64,000 bases of DNA from Branchiostoma floridae (lineage: Eukaryota; Chordata; Leptocardii; Amphioxiformes; Branchiostomatidae). A program made the translations under genes and the position numbers. Positions 1 to 13,789 of the stretch are shown here, one piece after another (positions within the stretch are counted from its first letter, which is position 1; every line of letters starts with the position of its first letter). The notes below the pieces were generated by a model, which did no database searches, was not told the origin of the DNA, and was given only the letters and a program-made list of their open reading frames with translations. The stretch covers positions 18,709,188-18,773,187 of the forward strand of contig NC_049979.1 in assembly GCF_000003815.2 (NCBI RefSeq), read 5' to 3'.

Positions 1-625
1 TTACATTCCCCTTTTATTCCTGGCCAAAAAGATCTTTACTCTAAACATACAATGTAGAACCTTATCAATCCAACAGACCAATTCAAACTTAGGGAAAAAC
101 AGATGCACATATGTACATGACAAAGGTGCAATATATCCCTGCTAACTGGGATTTGAAATATCAGACATTCTACTATTGTCAGTGCTGTGCAACAGACACT
201 TGGTGTACATGGCTTCTTGGTAGCCATATTGGCGAGTAAGGAAAGGAACGGAACACCACTCTTGTTGCATTACAATGTTAACGTTACAGATCACTTTTGA
301 AATGTATTCAGTTATGTCACACAAATTTCAGAGTTTGCTCCAATGCTTGAAATTTTATTTTTCTTCCTTAAAGAAGTTGTACAACCACTTTAGAGACAGA
401 AACTCAATCAAATGTTTGTCTTTTATGGTTGAGTTTGTCCATTGTCAAGTTCAGGTGCTAACCTTACCAAATGTCCCATGACCTGGCTTTCCTAACAAAA
501 GTAAGGTAACCTCACAATGTGAGTCACATGAAAGGCCTTCTTGTTCAATGTAAGAGAACCTTCACACTCCATTTAGTTAAGTCAAGGACACACAATTCAC
601 ACATCATTACAAACACTGTACTCAC
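1..625. other. intron of the CH-domain gene, left window edge
   Basis: This stretch lies 3' (leftward) of the last visible minus-strand exon of the CH-domain gene. The next CH-domain segment, expected to continue with a KLVNI-like motif, is not found on the minus strand here, so the region is intron and the gene leaves the window. No repeat or other gene was recognised. Confidence 0.6.
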
Positions 626-3600
626 ATTTCTGGCTTCCAGGTACTGCAGTGCAGTCTGAATGTTAGTTAGGTGATGGAGCCGTTTGAGGTGTCTGCCTTT
701 TTCACAGGGCTGAAATGACAACACTCCGGTTGATCATTAACCACCTGTTCTATACAGCCCCTTTGGCTCAGTCAACAAGACTGCCAACAGTATCATGCGG
801 TCTACTATGGAGGCTTTTTCACAGCATGACTGAACTTGTATTTTGTGACAATCAGTAAGAAAATTGAGCATTTATGCTAGGTGTGATGCTAAAATCAATA
901 TTGCAAGCACAGGATATAAAATTGAACGGTGTGGAAATATATCTCAAAACCCCTGGCTATTGTAGGAACAGCCAACTGGAATGGTCTTTGAAGTACTGAA
1001 TGATGAAACAAACAGGAAATTACAAAGAGTCAAATATGCTTAATGTTTCCTCAGTGCTTAAACTTAAGAACTAGTCAAATAACAGGTCAAACAACATACA
1101 GATATCAGAGGATGTTTTCAAAGTAGAATTTGGTACATACATCATCGATTCATAGAATAAAAATGATCTCCTCTTCCCAAATACCTGGAATTTTCTGTCA
1201 CTGAAATCTTTTTATAACCATATGCACATTTTAAAATCATACATTCAATAATCTTTTTTCAAGCATCAAATATTAATGGTTACACTCTAACAATCCTATG
1301 TTCCGATATCCCCTAACCTTAACTTTGACTCTGACATAAAGGTAGCAGAATGTAGGGGTATTGTCAGATCGTAGGGGCATTGGAACATATGACTGTCCCT
1401 TTCCATGCTGAAACATGTATTCAAGTCAAGCGATGACTTTTTTGAAAGATAAATTCAAAATTTGTGTACCAGCTTCTCCCCTGACAGCACCTCCAGCAGG
1501 GCCAACAGTTTGATTCCATCCTTGAACTCATCACAGATACTCTGCACCTTCAGGGGTGGATCATGCTGGGAACACACATAACAGTTTATTATGTGAGGAA
1601 AAATATGAAGCAATGTGAAACTATCATGTCCTCACCATTTCATTTACTGACCATGATTAATTATAGTTAACCATTATGCTTTTAAGTGCCATTTACCTTT
1701 ATAATACATTGGTTGTATAAGCATGTATCTTATGACACTTTCAAAAGGAAAAAAGTACTTGATAGCTGATCTAACTAAAATACATTACACCTTTATCAGA
1801 ATGCTAAAATAAATGATTCTTTTCATGGCAATACCTGGGCAATTAAAATGTTATGCCCTAAAATGGTATGAAATTGTGATCTTATTTTATTACCAAGCAT
1901 ATACTATTGTCATAGTTAACATTCCAACAGCATGCTTGCTGTTACTATCATGGTTTTATTTTCTTAAAAAGGTACTGGGTGGTCACTTCAAATTCAAAAT
2001 GACATGACTTACAAGCCCTAGTGACAGGCTTCAGTACTGCAAGGAATATCTTGCCCAAGAGGACTTTCCTCACTACTGGGAATGCCAGCAACTGTTGGAA
2101 CAGCCTAAACCTCATTAAGGCCCATCACAGCCCTCTACTTTCACTTCTAAACTTTTTCAATTCTTTCTATCCAATTGCATTAAAAGGCTTTCTACTACTT
2201 ACAGCAGTTCTACCATGTTAATCTTTCACTAGATTCAAAACTGAAGGTATGCATTGTTGGGTGTATTTCTATGTGTTTTGTACAAGTTCCAAGATTCCTG
2301 GGTAATGAATCAGAGAGGGCAGGTCAGGCAAATCCTGTGGGCACAGCAGGGTGGAGAATCTTGTGTTTTGGCGGGAGAACAAGAGGGGGAGGCATATGAT
2401 AACCAGATGTGGGGCAAATATGGCAACAGTATCCAGTTGCTGGGAAGGTTGCCAAGGGGATTTATGATATTGTAGGATTTCTATGATTGGTTCAAGCAGA
2501 GTCAGGGAGTCATGGAGGCTCTTTAAAATGAAGATGCATAAATCTCTGCTGAAGATAGGGCAAAAGAAGAACATGCCAAAGGTACATACATTTGTAACCA
2601 CATGCACTTAATCACTTCTCCATATGAGATATAAAATGGATTTTTTTCCTTCGATAGAAAATGACAGTGTTTTAGATCATTGCAAGGGTTCTTTTTTATG
2701 TAACATCTGGTTGGGTACATGTAACAGCAGACATTGGCAGAACAACTTTCTGTTGGGCCATCATTACTCAAGCCCAGAAGTACTATTATAAAAGGATGAC
2801 CTTACTGGTTGTAAGATCTATTGACCAATTTCCAATGTGCCATTTTCATTCTTGGGCAAAGGGATGCACTCTGTAGTCAAGTTACATAGGCCTGTTAGGG
2901 CCTTTATTTGGACAGGGCACATTGTAACCTGTGCTCTTGTGCACTTGACATTTGACCTTTAGCTATTACTGGAGGTCTGCCTGACATCTGTCAACATCTA
3001 CTATGAGCTGTCTTTACAAGATAAATGCTGTAGAGGTGCCTAACTCCAGAATGGATAAACTTACTTTAAGAGTTCTCCTATCATGTCACTAAGTATCATC
3101 AATCATAATTTCCAAAATACAACTTGGAGATGCCAAATTTTTACATATCCTGGCCAAGCTGTGGTTGTAAAAAAATTGCATCTAATACAGCAGTCAGTCT
3201 TGAATGTAATCAAATTTTAGGCAAACGAATCAAAGGTTTTGAGGATAAATTTTCCATTTACAATGTACCGTATAATTGAAATCACATCTGTCTTCTACCT
3301 AAGAATATTTACCTCACCATAGCTTTTCATCATAAAATCTGACAGCTTCTACGTAATGAATACAGATTATGTCTCCGATGGTACATAATATCTGTTGCCA
3401 TATGCTACATACTAAGCTTTGCTTATCAGTAGCTAAGCAACAAACTAAATGTAGGAAGTCAATCAAACAGAAGAAGGTGTCACCCTTTTGTACAAGAGAA
3501 GTGGAATTCTCATGCCTTCCAGGCAAGGCATTTACTGCAATCATTGGTAATTACTGCCCATCACAACAAAGCAATACTTTCCTACAGCGTGTCTTTAGGA

Positions 3601-6600
3601 TACACCTGTTTTAAAGACTGCTCTTCCTCTATCTCAGGCTGTATTCCGTTCTAATGTTAGGCAGAAAGCAATACACCTTGAGATCAAAATATCAAATTCA
3701 GGGATGGGTACAAAGGGATGATGGATATGGCACCCTTGCAAATTCTCTGGCAGTCAGCATTGATTTGGCACAGCAAAGTTTAAGATTTGACTATGGAGAA
3801 AATTCTGTTTGACATGATCACTGATTAAAACTAAATGAAGATAATCTCTTGAGATGGGACCATTTTTCACAGTCCTTCCCTCAGATGATTTGTCTTCATG
3901 AGCAGTCAATGATATTAATAGCCATGAACATGTACTAAACTTCATTCAAACAATCTCAAACTTGTAAGAACCTAGCAAAGGCCTGGGCACTGTTGTGACA
4001 ATAAATGGTAACCAATAAATGTGTTTCTCATACATTACTGATAAGGAGTTATTTCCACAACAGGTTAATCTACAAAAATGTGTTTTTATCAGAAGGGTCA
4101 CAGAGGTTAAAATACTACAAAGATTGCAATTTGCTGGAGATAATAGGCTGAGTAATAAAACTAAAAATCGTGCCACTTTGCTTGCATTTTTTGCTTGCAT
4201 TTTGCCGTATTAGTATTTGGTAGGAGTAAACACATTAAAAATTTGCCACTCTTTTACATATAATATACATGTATTTCCTAACATTATAAAATGGAAGACT
4301 TGATGCTATCCAAAGGTTTTATTTAATGTTCTAATAGAACTTTATAAAATCTACTGAAAGAGGTACACTGTATTGACATGTTTCAAAGCAACATGCAAAG
4401 CAAAGTCTTGGCCCATAACAGATGTAGCCTGGGAGATTAGACCTATTTGTACCAGATAAGAAAGCCTCATTATTTTTGGCCTGGGTGATAACTCAGAACA
4501 TCCTGTGGTCAGTACAAACAGGTACACACAGAGGTAAGGCACAGTGCACATGTACACAGTGTTATGTCAATATCTGTGTTTGCAGACGTTATGCCGGCCT
4601 TAGTGACTGAGCGGGAACAGGTTGTATTTGAAGCTTCTTTCACCTGTCCGTATTAGGGTTGAAGGAAAGTACCAGGATGTCATTTCTGTACACAATGAGA
4701 CAAAGGCTTGCAGACGAACGACCTAGATGCATTGAGCAATCCTAATCTAAAAATAGAAACATATTGATCTGTGAAAACATTAAGCTACAGTGCCTCCAAT
4801 TGGTCTACACTGCCTCCAATACTAGTAAGCCTTTCAAAGAATGTTGAATGTTATGTTTTCGAACATGCAGTACTTAAACCAGAATGCCATGGGTGCTTGC
4901 ATATCATTCCCTTCATAAAACATAAAGAAATGGTATGTTTAGCTGCCACAGGTGTGTATCGACCAGGTATGTGGTACGTGACACAACAGTCATGAAGGTT
5001 GTGCGCATTACTACATGTACATGTATGTCTATACATTAATACATGTAGTAGCTATTTAAATTTTTGACAGAACTGGTAAAATTTATGAGATACGAATTAG
5101 ATGGATATTGTATAAGCATCTTGCAAAGTCTTTTTGAGTAAGAAATGTACTGTAAAAAGGTTCAAGAGCAACCACATGCACCATCATAGTTATAACCTAG
5201 GTTGCAATATTTCAGTAAAAATGTTGGACACAAGAACTATTAGTTATCAGTCAGTCAGTCAGACATGTCATATTCATATCCCAATCAAATAAATCCTCAT
5301 ATCTTAATGCTCAATAACATCAAAACAATCCAAATACTTTGTACAAATGTCAAAACTATAGGTAACAAATATGGTCGGTGTGACTGTGCCTTATCTGAAT
5401 TTGGACTACCATAGGCCTACATGTGCAATATGGGTGTGCCAAGCTGTATTATAACAAATTGAATATTATTCCCTCGTCTCAAAACTGGACAGAATTGCAT
5501 AGAAGTTATTACAGACAGGAATGATCTGAACACACTGTGACAGATAGCACATTATGTGTTAGTTGAATTGTTCAATATACTCATTTAGAAGTTTGAAGCT
5601 GTTTGAATGACTTGCAACTCAAGCCTTTATCATTCTAATCTATTGGTTTGGCTTTGTAGATTATGAACCGTGATTCATTATCAAATTGTTTTGAACATTC
5701 AGTTTAGAAAAAATAATCAACCAAGTACATGCATTGAAAAAATTTCTGCAAATAATCATTAAAAAAAGACTGAGCACTCTGCAATGGAATGATAATCTGA
5801 ACAGCCTTTGCCTTAAAAGGTTTACTGTTAACACAGTCCTGTACTGTTTGAGCGGGTCCCAAGTAAAGATTTATTTTAAATTTACTATTATCGTATATAA
5901 AAGTACAATAAAGATCCTAAACTTGTGTACCTGTACCTGTAACTGTACCTAAAATTTGTTTAGGTACAAACCTCTACATGCAATTGTTTTGTAAGAAGAA
6001 AAAACAAGGCAGCTGCACCTACCTTCATCAGATGTGAATTGATCCAATTAGTGAAGGTCCTCTTTTGTACTTCTTCCTGCTCATCTGAAAGAAAAAGGAC
6101 AACATATTACTACATACAACATCAAGTGTTTCTGTATACTTCAACATGCAGAGCTTACCTTTAGGGATCATGACAAAACACTTCACTAGGCAGGTAGCAA
6201 ATCATAGCCAACAATTGTAAACAGACATGGCATACAATGTAAATCTCTCTTCATACTTGCTACCTGATATGATAAACATACAAAGTTCTGAAGATTTGAA
6301 AAAAAAACAGCTGGAAAAACATTGGCAATTGTAACTGGTAGGAGACTATGTTAGCTGTCTATAGTTTGTATTCTATTACAGTTTCTTGTATCGAACATCC
6401 AAAGGTATGAGACTTGAACTTGAACTACATGTACCTGAACTTAAACTGCTGTCCGTATCTGTCTCTGTATCAGAGTACTCAAACAGGGACTTGATCTCAG
6501 ACAAGGCCATGAGTAGACAGAGCATACTTCTGGCCAAGTGGACCACAAATTGAACATTCGATTGTACCTGAGATCTACACAATTGTAACCTGTTTACTGC

Positions 6601-7151
6601 AAATCAAATATTGACAAAATGAATAAATTACATATTGGGATAAGCTGGGATTAATGGAGAGTTAGCACACTACACTTCCATAGGTAAGACCAGTTCAATT
6701 TTCCTGTTATAACTCCCCTAATCCTCATGTTACTTTCATATTACACATGTTCTCTTAATACGTTACTGTTTCAGTGAACTTCAGATATGGTCATAAAAGA
6801 TACAACAAACGATAGATTATTCTTGACTCTTTCCTTTGTCTGTTCTTCAAAATATCCAACCCCATGCAACAATAGACATTCTTGATCCTGACCTACAAGC
6901 ACACCCACACAGTATTTTATAACCTAAAGCATGTTTGACATTCCTGTTTCGCAGGAGACTATGAACCGTTGAAAAGACACACCCATTGCCATATCACTTA
7001 ATGTTGCCAACATGGCTGTTGTTCCCTTACTGCACCTTTCACATGGGAGTTTCTCAGCATAGAAGTCACACAACAGGTAGAAGTACTTACCATCAAATTC
7101 GGGGTACTCATTTATGGGGAAAAGGCGACGCTGGTTCACCCACCAATCCAT
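626..7151 (-). CDS. nesprin/calmin-type calponin-homology (CH) domain protein, 5' part (partial gene)
   Basis: Exons in transcript order are 7151-7091, 6084-6023, 1565-1470 and 709-626, all with GT-AG borders and continuous phase (1, 0, 0). The last ends at a GTGAG donor and the gene continues outside the window. The first exon starts MDWWVNQRRLFPINEYPEFD. The next three encode the start of an actin-binding CH domain: DEQEEVQKRTFTNWINSHL, then DPPLKVQ and FKDGIKLLALLEVLSGEKL, then PCEKGRHLKRLHHLTNIQ and ALQYLEARN. From memory of the families, the VQKRTFT.WINSHL and LLALLEVLSG..LPCE.GR..KR blocks are closest to nesprin-1/2 (SYNE), while DPPLKV resembles calmin. Spectrin, dystrophin and plakin CH1 domains fit less well. 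Such tandem CH domains bind F-actin; nesprins tie it to the nuclear envelope. Spectrin repeats or a KASH tail cannot be seen here, so the exact orthologue is undecided. Confidence 0.8.
710..1469. other. intron of the CH-domain gene
   Basis: This is intron between the third and fourth exons of the minus-strand CH-domain gene. It joins phase 0 to phase 0. No repeat or conserved element was recognised. Confidence 0.6.
1566..6022. other. long intron of the CH-domain gene
   Basis: This 4.5-kb intron is AT-rich. No other exon is needed, because the flanking exons join in phase 0 and produce continuous CH-domain sequence. Short reading frames near 2.25-2.6 kb on both strands have no recognisable domain and no convincing splice context. 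No mobile element was recognised. Confidence 0.55.
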
Positions 7152-9669
7152 AGTTTCACGCTGTCTTCACGTGCATGTACATTTGTACAATCCAGGTATT
7201 GCAATAGTGCATAGAATTTTCCGATTTAAAACTACCATCCTTGTTTTGAAAATCAAACTGTCTGGATGTGACCTGCTGCATAGGTGACTTGCCTGACCGT
7301 TAGCGGGGTAACAGTGTGTGCTTTGTCTAAAAAAGGTTTATTCTTAGTTTATTGTTTCTGACAAATACTCCAACATTTACCTCACGTCCTAAACAAACAC
7401 CATAATGCACCTGTGAATTCAGCCCGACATAATTTTGACATCAATTATGTGTGAGTGATGAGGTATGCCAAGGGTAGCTAGGCTACAACCAATTGCCTGC
7501 TAGTCAAGTTTGCATTGTCTACCTCTCTCACAGCTGCACATGTATGAACATGCAATCTTTTACAACTCAGGTAGCAAGAAAAGGAAATGACCCATGGCAG
7601 TACCAACATACAACAACTCTGCTTAAGAAGGTCCTGAGAAACATTAGTATTGAGGAAACTGTGTAGCACACTTGTATCATTGACAGAATGTCAACAGGTA
7701 CAGTGTACAGCAGTTAACAGCTTGTACTTGTAGTGACACTGGTGAGTAACATGAACGGTACCACTGGTAGATGTCATCCAAAATGGGCACAAGGTGAGCA
7801 TAGACTTTGTCAACATCCTTACTACATGGCTGGTAACAATCTCCTTACTAATCCAAACAAAATATATATCCTGATTATTAGAAACTAACAGAAAATAATG
7901 AGTCTGTAATATTTACCAAATGACTGATTACTTAATTTGAACATTTCAATATTGAGACTCATGAATGTGAACTCAAAGGTGTTTAACCACTGTGGCACTC
8001 ATGATCACTTGCATGCATACAACAATTTACAGTGAGCTAGATCTATGATGCACTAGATTATCTTTAAATATTACCATACAGAAGCATTGAGTCTGACTAT
8101 CAGTATCATTGACTATAACATGGCAGAATTAATTGGACTTGATCACAACATAGAGTTACTGTCTCAGACTTCTCTATAATAATAGGATATTTTCATGCGT
8201 AATAGAAAATATTTTCATGGGTAACATGGGAGAGTAAAATCTTTCAAACACGGCTAAAACATATTAAGTGAAATTGAAAGCCACACACAAATACTTGGGG
8301 TAATAAAAGCCAAAGATCCTTCTGTGCCAAGATGCATTTGAATGTACATTTGTAGTACTGACAAATCACATAATCCACATACTTGGTACTTGACCTTTCT
8401 GTGTTCCATCTGTCTGCAGAGGTAGAGAAAGCTCCTTAAATCAGGCTAAACCTTTCTGATACCAAATTTGAAGGTCAAATATGAATCATGAAGCATTCTT
8501 GGCTGTCGTTCCTTCAGTAATCTATGTGTTACATTTCCCACCTGGTATCAAGAAAAGCTTCCAATTTCCAAGAACTACTGCAGGCTCTATATAATCCTGA
8601 CTCAATCGAACAGACGGTGTAATGTTACATCCAGAAGAAGTGTATGAATTCGAACATTAGTTGTCAAAAAATGTTTTGTAAGTTCATCAATCAAAATATT
8701 GGAATGGGAATTTTTAAAAGTAACATTACATTGTGACTATTGCTCTCAAGGTGACCTTATAACCTGCAGTGTGGCAACCTGACCTAGATTCTTTTCATAC
8801 CTAATACATGTCCTTTGTGGTCTGCACACAATCCAAGCATACTTCTCCTTGTTCTGCCTAATGCCTAGTACTGGTAGTTTATCACTAGCATCTGAAATCA
8901 ACAACACCACCACTAAAAAATTATGTTCATCCTGTATATCACAAAAGAAAATATTCTGTCAGATATTGTCAAATAATTCAATTTAAAACAAGTGTACTTT
9001 TCTTTCGCTATTACAAAGTAACTAACCATAATTACTGTAAATTATGAATTCAAAGTGTATTATCTCAGATCATAGAACAGACTTGACTCGACTTTGCAGC
9101 AAAGTGAAGCATAGATTATGGCAGGCCAACTGTGACAGCTGCATGGTTGGGGGAGGAGTATTCCTACACAGGTGGCACATGTGGGGAAGCTATGCAACAT
9201 GAACTTGTGATGGGAACATGATGGTAAACCTATAACACAGTGTCAGGGGTGATTTGTTTAACAGTTGACTCAACAAACTAAGTTACTTGACCTGACAAGT
9301 CTAATTTCTCCAGGGACCATTTCACCATGTTACAGCTTCTATTCTGGTCAACAACAATAGACATACTGAAGGAAGGTGGGCAGATGGTTACTAACTGACT
9401 CTATTAAATCAAATGACATAGATATGGCATTAGGTAATACAAAGAGACTTTCTGATTTCTTCTTATACCAGGTCCTAACAAAATTGGGGTGTAACCACCC
9501 TGCTATGATACAATGTATAATGTCACATATAAATAGCAAAATACAGCTTTGAATGGGAGAAAAGGCTGTTTTAGTAAAAAGAGCTTTACAGAAATCAATT
9601 TGATTTCAATGTGAACTGTGCACAACCCTGCTGAGAATATGTAATATGATTCTGTCAATAGCAGGGTTG

Positions 9670-9680
9670 CCCCCCCCCCC
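9670..9680. repeat. poly(C) run of 11
   Basis: Eleven consecutive C (G on the minus strand) lie in otherwise AT-rich noncoding sequence. This is a simple repeat prone to length variation. Confidence 0.9.
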
Positions 9681-11855
9681 ATAAGTACTGGTACATTGTA
9701 CTGCTAGAGATAAATACTGTGACAGATGGCTATCTTAACTAATTAATTGCTTTCTGTTTGATGTTCAAACAAGGCACAAAAAAGTTAAACATGCTTCATT
9801 CACAGTGTTCAATTCTCTAGTTTTACAGTGCAGTGCTAAACTGAGTTGTAAGAAAGGACTTCATTAACTTTATGGACTCCAGACGTAATTAGCACAAATC
9901 TGCTAGAACTGTAAACCTTGGGACCATGTCATCTAGATCTTGATGTACTGAATTTTGATTCACCATGTATTGATGTACGGATAGCAGCACCTTTGCACTA
10001 TAAAACTCTCAAGTTGAAAATAGGGAAAAAAAGGACTTTCAGCTAATTAGGACACAAATCATTGACATGTGACAATACACACCCCTCGTACTTTCTTCTT
10101 GTGTACAGTATTTTACAAACAGCCTATAAGTTGAGATGGGCTTATTTTGATTCATCATGCATCCCTAGCTTTAATGACAATTGCTGGGGACAAGATGAAA
10201 TGAAAATTCTAATTACATAGTTATAATGTATCTAAGATAAGATATTCAGTTTAATTGTTGCACCGTGCAAACATGCACCTGTTTATGTCAGAGACCACCT
10301 GCTAAAGTAAATTATTGAAAAGGTGCAACACAACATGAAGAAAAATTCCTAAATCTAATTTATGTATCTTACTTGACTGGATAGAAACTGGAAGAAGCTC
10401 ATACTCACTTGAATATGAACAACATGTTAAAAGTTGGTCGTAACAGGGCAGGGAAAAGTGGCGAGACAGCATGTGAGCTCAGTGGCAGTATGAAAATGAA
10501 TGGATGGCTCAGTATGGTGTGACAACTTGATAATACAAAAAGGTCGGCAACTCAGAAGATATGGTATTGTGTTTCCTTACATGTCTATTCCCACGCTCTT
10601 ATAGGCACGTAATACAAGGACATGTAATACATGGACATATAGACGTACATACTTATTATATAGATACACTGGTGGATTTATGGAATGTGTACCCTAGCAA
10701 TAAGGTCAAAAGGTACACCTGTGCATCTGAGTACAACTCATATAGCAACACTTGCTCTTGTTGTCATTACTTTCATAGACATTGACATTTTTCACCATTT
10801 GCAATACAACCACTTTGCAAAACCATACATGTTAAGTAGGCTTAACAATGCCAGCAAGAGTGCTTAACAAGTGTAAAATACAGATCATCTTACATGCAAC
10901 CAAGGATGCCTTATACTTTACAGAAATTGATGCATATAAATGCTGGCAGGAATTTCAGAAATTAATGCATATACAAATGCTGGCAATGAAATGCTTACTT
11001 CACAAAACAAACATATATTTCAACTATAAATGTCAACGAACTCAAACAAAACTGCCCCCCTCTGAGCCTCACAAACAGAGTTTGCATTTTCATGTCTAAC
11101 CACAAATGAGGTAACCTAGCCTCTAACTAAATTTAACTGTGGTTTACTATGGTTGTCTCAACCTCAATTTCATACCATGTCTGACCTAAAAGGACCTTGG
11201 TATTGATGTATATTTGCTCCTATCCAATCGCATCCAACCTTGACCATTTATCTTCTGAATGGATGATGACATCTGTAACAGATACACCTAGATAACATGC
11301 CCAACAGGGAGTAAGTTTAACTTTGCTCTGGATTCCTGTACTCAGCTGGACATATCAATTCTGAAGGTTCAGAGTCGCTCTAAATGGCAGGGGAAAGTTT
11401 GGCAGCAAACCTATTACTCTATTCTGTTGAACATTGATTAAGATGGAGTGTGGGTCCCCAGGAGCCTAATGTAATATTCCTTCCTTTCATCTAATGAAGT
11501 TGATGAAATGGGTCCCTGTTGGAGCCAGCCCTGTCAAGATCAGATTTGTGCATTCTAAATGTTGAAAGAACAAAACGTCCTTTCAATACGGAAACCTTGA
11601 CAACTGGAATACATGTACTGAGTGGGTCAGAAAAACACACACACAATATACAGCTGGGTTGGAAAAATGCCTCTTATGTGAAAGAGCTCTTGTTATTGTA
11701 CCATGGTTGTTGCTAAAATATCTGAGGTCACGGTCATGGAGAACACAGCAGGACATGACATGCATTTGATTCTTACCCTGGTACCTGTGCCTTTGTAATG
11801 CAAAGTTTCCTAATATTCTTGAAGTGCTTGGAGAGAGCTTTCTGGAGATAAGAAA

Positions 11856-11873
11856 GGGTTAGGGTTAGGGTTA
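11856..11873. repeat. three GGGTTA units (telomere-like)
   Basis: Three perfect GGGTTA units, the metazoan telomere hexamer, occur in intronic DNA. The run is too short to indicate a former chromosome end. Confidence 0.8.
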
Positions 11874-12050
11874 TCTTGCAATGAAAACCTCACCAATGCC
11901 AATACCCAACCACAAATGTTGCAACCCTATACAGAAAAGGCAATCCTAAAAATAGGAGTGATCGTGGTGGTTGTTAGGTCTATTCTCCTGGGCTAGAGGA
12001 CACTTCGGATAGAACAGAACTATAATGTGTTAATTACTTAAGACACATAC

Positions 12051-12111
12051 CTCTCAAGACAAGCACTCCCTTGACAGACTGAATACTTTCTTCCTTACGA
12101 CGACGGATCAT
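12051..12111 (-). CDS. candidate alternative first coding exon of the CH-domain gene
   Basis: On the minus strand an open frame ends at a good donor (AG|GTATGTG) at 12051, leaving one base of a split codon. The first ATG in this frame is at 12111 and gives MIRRRKEESIQSVKGVLVLR. Joined to the CH exon at 6084 (which needs exactly one base) it reads ...VLVLRDEQEEVQ in frame. The open frame extends upstream to 12216 with no earlier ATG. The exon has the same length (20 codons plus 1 base) as the one at 7091-7151. No family similarity was recognised, and phase agreement alone has a one-in-three chance of occurring randomly. Confidence 0.35.
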
Positions 12112-13453
12112 AGTTGGTACTCCATGAGGTTTACCGCATAGTTCAGCTGTCACATTACATGGACGGTAATGAACACACCCCTTTCCGTGACACAGGGGCA
12201 CCCGGTTCAATTGCAATCACCCTAAGTGCATTGATTGGCGCATAGCTTGACCATTTCTGTGCGTGCACTGCTCATATCAGGACAGCCCGGCTTCAACGTC
12301 AGTAAGCCAATGGAGCGCCCACGATCTGGCACACTGTGTTTGGGACTGGCACGCTGGGTAAACAGATGACGGCTAAGTAGGTTGTGATAATGCAATGAAC
12401 CGTTTGCCCTGCCGCTATGTATTGTTTCTGATCTACCACTAAAACAAGGTGATGTGATACATGTCAGAATTTGTTTATTTTACTCACCAAAGAAACTGGA
12501 CAGCTACCAGGAAATGCTTTCTTTTTCTTCAGTTGAGGGCTCTGGATCCAAGTTTACATGGTAAGTTTACATTAACGCCTCATTGTCTTATAGAGATTCT
12601 TGGAAACGTTGATTGGTACGTAACCTTAGACTTAGAGGGGGCCATAGCCTAAAGCTTTTCAAGCAGAAAATATGCAAAGAAAAACAAATTGGCTTTCAAT
12701 TATCAAGCTTTTGTGGAACTATTTTGAATATATGAATATTCTGTAGGGTTTATTAATTAGCTGAATGATTCTAATGCCCTATGATCAATTTCTACTGTAC
12801 AGAATAAATTATAGTGTAACCCAAACATCAAGACAGGTTTCCATTGAAAGGGCTGAGTCTAGGGGTGATTGGGGATGACCATGATCTCTTTTATCGATTA
12901 GTTTCCTGTCCAACAAAATGTATATCAACTATCAAACGCCATACTGTGTATCATATGATATACATACATTTGTACATCTAAGGTTTCAACTACCGATACA
13001 GTTTTATTGGAACTCTAGTCTATCCACATAAAATTTTGATTGATTGAAATTTCAGACTTTGTTGTTTACAATCATACAAGCACATGATGAAAGACAATAC
13101 ATGAAAATAGATTACAGTGCTTTTAGTATACTATTACAAATGTAATAGATTACCACGGCAAACAAAACTATAAAAGTTTGTACCATGTCTAGATAGACAC
13201 ATTGTATCTTTTTGAGGGGAAAGCCCTCAAATTGCTTGATCAGTTGGCAGATATTGGATGATTTGATATACATGTACTAGTAAGTATCTGGACTTGGCTG
13301 TCAAAGACCTAGTTGGTATTCATACATATCTGAAGTAGAAAAGCACAAATCCCCATTTCAATTTTGTCAACATGACAGAATATGTTGTGTGTACATGCAT
13401 GTTTGCATAGAAGCACTCAACTCAAGCAGATCATTGTGTTTTAATGTAGAAGA

Positions 13454-13520
13454 ATTGGTAGGTCTCAAACTTGAAGGCACTGTATAAACAGTGTTTATGT
13501 GGCCTTTGAGACCTACCAAT
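13454..13520. repeat. short hairpin, 16-bp inverted repeat
   Basis: ATTGGTAGGTCTCAAA at 13454-13469 is exactly inverted at 13505-13520 with a 35-bp spacer. The spacer contains a further partial inversion around ACTGTATAAACAGTG. It may be a small foldback or MITE remnant. No coding role is seen. Confidence 0.75.
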
Positions 13521-13789
13521 GCTTGGAAAGTTTGCCATGGGTATAGTTTTGTCAAGCATGTTGTAGTCTATTGGTATTGTTGCATATGTCATGTGTAGTT
13601 CTCGGTGTCTCACTGGCACTAGGAAATCTTAAACAACAGTACATTAACATCATACATAATTGTTTTGCCTGTAGAGAACATTTTAAAAAGAGAGGCCTGC
13701 ATAAATTGATTGAATCTTGTAACTCTGCAGTTTCACTACTACTAGTACAGTACTAGAACTAGAGTTCCACGACCCCATACCTTTGCCAA

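Larger units (their letters stand above)
7152..12050. other. upstream/intronic region of the CH-domain gene
   Basis: No gene was recognised on either strand. If the 5' exons farther right are used, this is intron. The bases just upstream of the 7151 start codon would hold a promoter and 5' leader for the short isoform, but no clear TATA box was seen. A run of 11 C at 9670-9680 is a simple repeat. A short GGGTTA triplet run lies at 11856-11873. Confidence 0.45.

Noticed and set aside
626..7151. Beta-spectrin or dystrophin identity for the CH-domain gene
   Set aside because: The KRTFT.WINSHL, LLALLEVLSG and PCE.GR..KR blocks fit nesprin (with some calmin features) better than spectrin LPKPT-type or dystrophin LPKEKG-type CH1 domains, as recalled.
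11856..11873. Interstitial telomere or chromosome-fusion scar
   Set aside because: Only three GGGTTA units are present, which is within chance and microsatellite background.
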